Below, one piece after another: positions 5,436-7,496 of a DNA stretch of 7,496 bases (the stretch's first letter is position 1; the number at the start of each line of letters is the position of its first letter). The DNA is from Bdellovibrionales bacterium. GTDB taxonomy: Bacteria > Bdellovibrionota > Bdellovibrionia > Bdellovibrionales > Bdellovibrionaceae. The DNA lies in the NCBI GenBank assembly GCA_027320785.1, contig DAHVKR010000055.1, positions 1-7,496 on the forward strand, written 5' to 3'. Below the pieces are notes generated by a model. The model saw nothing but the letters and a program-made list of their open reading frames with translations, made no database searches and had not been told where the DNA came from. Position numbers and translations under genes: made by a program.

Positions 5436-6448
5436 TTTGATTCCTCTTTAACAGCCAAAAATAAAAACTGAGTGGGGGTTCCTTTTTCAAAATTGTTGTC
5501 TGTTACCAAGATCAATTGCTTTCGTCCATCGGAAAGATCAGGCCCCCAAGTCATCCCTTCCCAATTACCCGCCCATTTGTTTTCAAAAGTAAAAATCTTT
5601 TTCTTTTTCAAATCAGGCAATGTCACTGAAAAAAGTTCAGCCCCAAAGTTAAATCCTTTTGAACGGTCCACACGAACATATCTCTCCAAAACTAAAAGCT
5701 GATGGCTCTTCCAATACAAAATTTCACTTATTCCCCTCATCACCTCAATTGTATTTTCCGGAGGCAGATCTCTTACATAGGGTTTACGTGATTGAAGCCT
5801 CCACTCACCCTCGTCACTCTGTCCATATTCCAAAAATTCAATCTCATCCTTTTTGTTTTGAACAAGTGGGAGTTCTGACATCAGATAAATTGTTTTTTCA
5901 TCGAGGCTGATCGTCACGCCTTCAAACGCAGAATTATTATGTAACCCTCGGGTTTGCAGACCTATTTTTTCAGGAAAAAAGTCAGAGGGAAGAGGAAGGC
6001 TTTTTCCCCACCCACGAGTTGTCGACCAAAAACGAACGAAAGGAAAAACACGGGGTTTCTTATTAAAATCACCTTCTGATGAAATAAGAAACTCTCCCGA
6101 GTTCAATCGATTCAAAGCTTCAAAATCAACAACAGGTGAATCAGCCGGCTCCTTCACCAGAACTTCATCTTCAATTTTCACTTTTTGACTTTGAAAATCC
6201 ATTTTATAAAAGCGTGGAGGGCCATGCATACCTCTGTCGTCGGATATCGACCACAGAAATCCTCCCGAGTAGCTAAGGCCTGAGAGACCACCCACGCGGT
6301 GAGTTTTAAAAGTATCTGCAGATGAAAACTTCTGAGACCCTAGAACTTCTACGACCTGGGCTTGTGAAAAGAGCGGGACTATCCAAATGGCACTTGTACA
6401 AAGTGCCCATTTTATTAAACTTTTAGAAATCAAAACTAACTTCTCCAC
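5432..6448 (-). CDS. Exported phytase/esterase-like protein (PF13449 type)
   Basis: The protein resembles the 'esterase-like activity of phytase' family, which is predicted to form a beta-propeller; its true substrate is rarely known, so phytase activity should not be assumed. A signal peptide ends at FSQA (27-30), giving a periplasmic or secreted product. Family-typical blocks are GGLSGLSY (53-60), WSISDDRG (66-73) with PRFY (78-81), FEALNRL (109-115), SSEGD (123-127), NNSAFEGVTIS (171-181), and NWEGMTWGPDLSDGRKQ..LVTDNNF (295-320). Length (338 aa) is typical. The start is uncertain. The GTG at 6448 overlaps the Rieske gene by 13 bp and lacks a well-placed Shine-Dalgarno. A TTG at 6433 (333 aa, MISKSLIK...) has GGAG nine bases upstream and begins 2 bp after the Rieske stop, and may be the real start. 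The stop overlaps the next gene's GTG. Confidence 0.83.
   Translation of the reverse strand: MEKLVLISKSLIKWALCTSAIWIVPLFSQAQVVEVLGSQKFSSADTFKTHRVGGLSGLSYSGGFLWSISDDRGMHGPPRFYKMDFQSQKVKIEDEVLVKEPADSPVVDFEALNRLNSGEFLISSEGDFNKKPRVFPFVRFWSTTRGWGKSLPLPSDFFPEKIGLQTRGLHNNSAFEGVTISLDEKTIYLMSELPLVQNKKDEIEFLEYGQSDEGEWRLQSRKPYVRDLPPENTIEVMRGISEILYWKSHQLLVLERYVRVDRSKGFNFGAELFSVTLPDLKKKKIFTFENKWAGNWEGMTWGPDLSDGRKQLILVTDNNFEKGTPTQFLFLAVKEESK
5442..5448 (-). promoter_or_regulatory. Ribosome binding site deciding the GTG start of the RlmI-like gene
   Basis: The minus strand reads AAGAGGA six bases before the GTG at 5435, inside the last codons of the phytase-like gene. With the GTGA stop/start overlap it supports GTG as the start and suggests coupled translation. 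Confidence 0.6.
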
Positions 6449-7482
6449 CGAAGCTCAGTTTCCTGAACAGGATTATGAAAAACTCGCTTCTCTGACTGAT
6501 GCGTTTGCCACTCTGACTTCAAAGCATAATACCATTTTGCCTGAGTGTCTGCGTCCTTAATGAGCATCAAGGACGGATCAAACTTGAGACCATCTTGCTG
6601 CTTCGTTACGGCCTCGAGATCCTGATAAAGAAATTTGTGAGCAAAAGCTTCAATGACAGGCTTAATAAGGCTCAACCAGGGCATATCCCAATAAAGCATG
6701 GAGATTACGCGCGTTTCTTTCTCACTTAAAGGAGATAGGACAGTTAGGTTATAAACGTTACGTGATCCAATTTGAATATGCTCAACTCGTACGCCCGGAA
6801 CAGTAAAGGTAATTTCCGTAGTCGGCTGCCCCCCTAAAATTTTATAAGCTTTCGAGTTCTTAGAGGGTTGATGCCGAACCATTTGAAAACCAAAAGGGAC
6901 AGGAGCAAATTTTTTCTTCTTTTCGTAAGAAGATTTCGAAGATCGCCAGAACCAAGACTTATGAACATAGGGCCCATGAGCTGGATCCATTAGACCAATC
7001 ACAGCGTGATCGATATGACAGGGAAATAGAGCCTCCTCAATCAGATTCGGTTGGGCGTCCATCGGTAAAGTGGGCAAAGTCGGCGGTTGTGGTGTTTGTT
7101 TTAGATCAACTGTTTGTGATTTATCGGCCAAAAAAGCCCAGATCAGTCCTTGCTTCTCAATTACAGGATAATTCTTAACTTTTATTTTTTTACAGTCGAG
7201 GTCTTGCCCTTCATACAAAGAGGGGATTTCGGTGCAGACACCTTCTGAGTTAAATTTCCAGCCATGATAGGGACATTCCACTTCGTCATCTATCATTTGT
7301 CCATAAGAGAAGGGAATCCCTCTATGAGGACAGATATCTTTAATCGCGTAAACCTCACCCTTTTTCTTTCGGGCTAAGACAATCGGCTCTCCAGCCAAAG
7401 AAAAAGCTTTCATTTTTCCAACTGGCACCTCAGAACTAAGAGCAACTGCATACCAGACATTTTTCAAAATCTCAGTGACCAT
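6436..7482 (-). CDS. Rieske [2Fe-2S] non-haem iron oxygenase (ring-hydroxylating oxygenase alpha-subunit type)
   Basis: This 348-aa enzyme belongs to the Rieske oxygenases, which use electrons from a reductase and O2 at a mononuclear iron to hydroxylate or demethylate a substrate. The N-terminal Rieske domain has CPHRG (51-55) and CPYHGW (70-75), giving cluster ligands C51, H53, C70 and H73. The catalytic domain has DPAHGPYVH (166-174), with H169 and H174 as iron ligands and D166 as the likely bridging Asp. D288 in YQDLEAVTKQQ is the probable third ligand. The layout resembles stand-alone oxygenases of the PaO/Tic55/vanillate-demethylase sort; the substrate cannot be read from sequence. No reductase, ferredoxin or beta subunit is in the window. 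AGGA at 7489-7492 sits six bases before the ATG. It heads the visible part of an operon with the phytase-like and RlmI-like genes; its promoter lies past the window edge. Confidence 0.9.
   Translation of the reverse strand: MVTEILKNVWYAVALSSEVPVGKMKAFSLAGEPIVLARKKKGEVYAIKDICPHRGIPFSYGQMIDDEVECPYHGWKFNSEGVCTEIPSLYEGQDLDCKKIKVKNYPVIEKQGLIWAFLADKSQTVDLKQTPQPPTLPTLPMDAQPNLIEEALFPCHIDHAVIGLMDPAHGPYVHKSWFWRSSKSSYEKKKKFAPVPFGFQMVRHQPSKNSKAYKILGGQPTTEITFTVPGVRVEHIQIGSRNVYNLTVLSPLSEKETRVISMLYWDMPWLSLIKPVIEAFAHKFLYQDLEAVTKQQDGLKFDPSLMLIKDADTQAKWYYALKSEWQTHQSEKRVFHNPVQETELRWRS
6440..6446 (-). promoter_or_regulatory. Ribosome binding site favouring a TTG start of the phytase-like gene
   Basis: On the minus strand this reads GGAGAAG, with GGAG nine bases before a TTG at 6433. 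No similarly placed site precedes the upstream GTG at 6448; the nearest AGGA is about 12 bases away. This argues for initiation at TTG 6433 just after the TAG of the Rieske gene. The signal peptide is intact with either start. Confidence 0.45.
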
Positions 7483-7496
7483 GTTTCATCCTATAG

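Noticed and set aside
5472..5910. Plus-strand open frames opposite the phytase-like gene
   Set aside because: The minus-strand protein has signal peptide and family motifs through this region; the opposite frames look like shadows with no recognisable motif.

Overview
The window carries nine protein genes on about 7.5 kb, with almost no non-coding DNA and a fairly low GC content by eye. No RNA gene, insertion sequence, CRISPR array or phage gene is visible. A Gram-negative host is indicated by a heptose-1-phosphate adenylyltransferase for LPS, a secreted protein with an outer-membrane-barrel style C-terminus, and a good sigma-54 (-24/-12) promoter. The style of the genes suggests a Bdellovibrio-like predatory bacterium or relative (Bdellovibrionota): stand-alone rfaE2, an RDD protein with a long disordered N-terminus, and lineage-specific envelope proteins. 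That placement is an inference from general resemblance, not a proven assignment.

Region 1 (1-2149, + strand) is a tightly packed operon: the 3' end of prmA (ribosomal protein L11 methyltransferase), rsmE (16S rRNA m3U1498 methyltransferase), an RDD-family membrane protein, and rfaE2. Each junction is a stop/start overlap (ATGA, ATGA, TAATG), so translation is probably coupled. It joins ribosome modification with envelope synthesis.

Region 2 (2152-3969, - strand) holds two unrecognised envelope genes: a membrane-anchored coiled-coil/helical protein, followed 9 bp later by a secreted putative beta-barrel protein. They converge on rfaE2 with only 2 bp between the two stop codons. Upstream of the pair, in the window's only real intergenic gap (3970-4139), lies a close match to the sigma-54 promoter consensus. 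It has the correct GG-N10-GC spacing, a predicted start about 14 nt before the ATG, and a Shine-Dalgarno sequence inside that short leader. A long imperfect inverted repeat sits about 86-129 bp upstream of the predicted start, where sigma-54 activators often bind. This regulated envelope pair is the most interesting item here.

Region 3 (4140-7482, - strand) is a three-gene operon: a Rieske non-haem iron oxygenase, an exported phytase/esterase-like protein (PF13449 type), and an RlmI-like 23S rRNA cytosine methyltransferase. The genes overlap or nearly abut. No reductase or ferredoxin partner for the oxygenase is in view.
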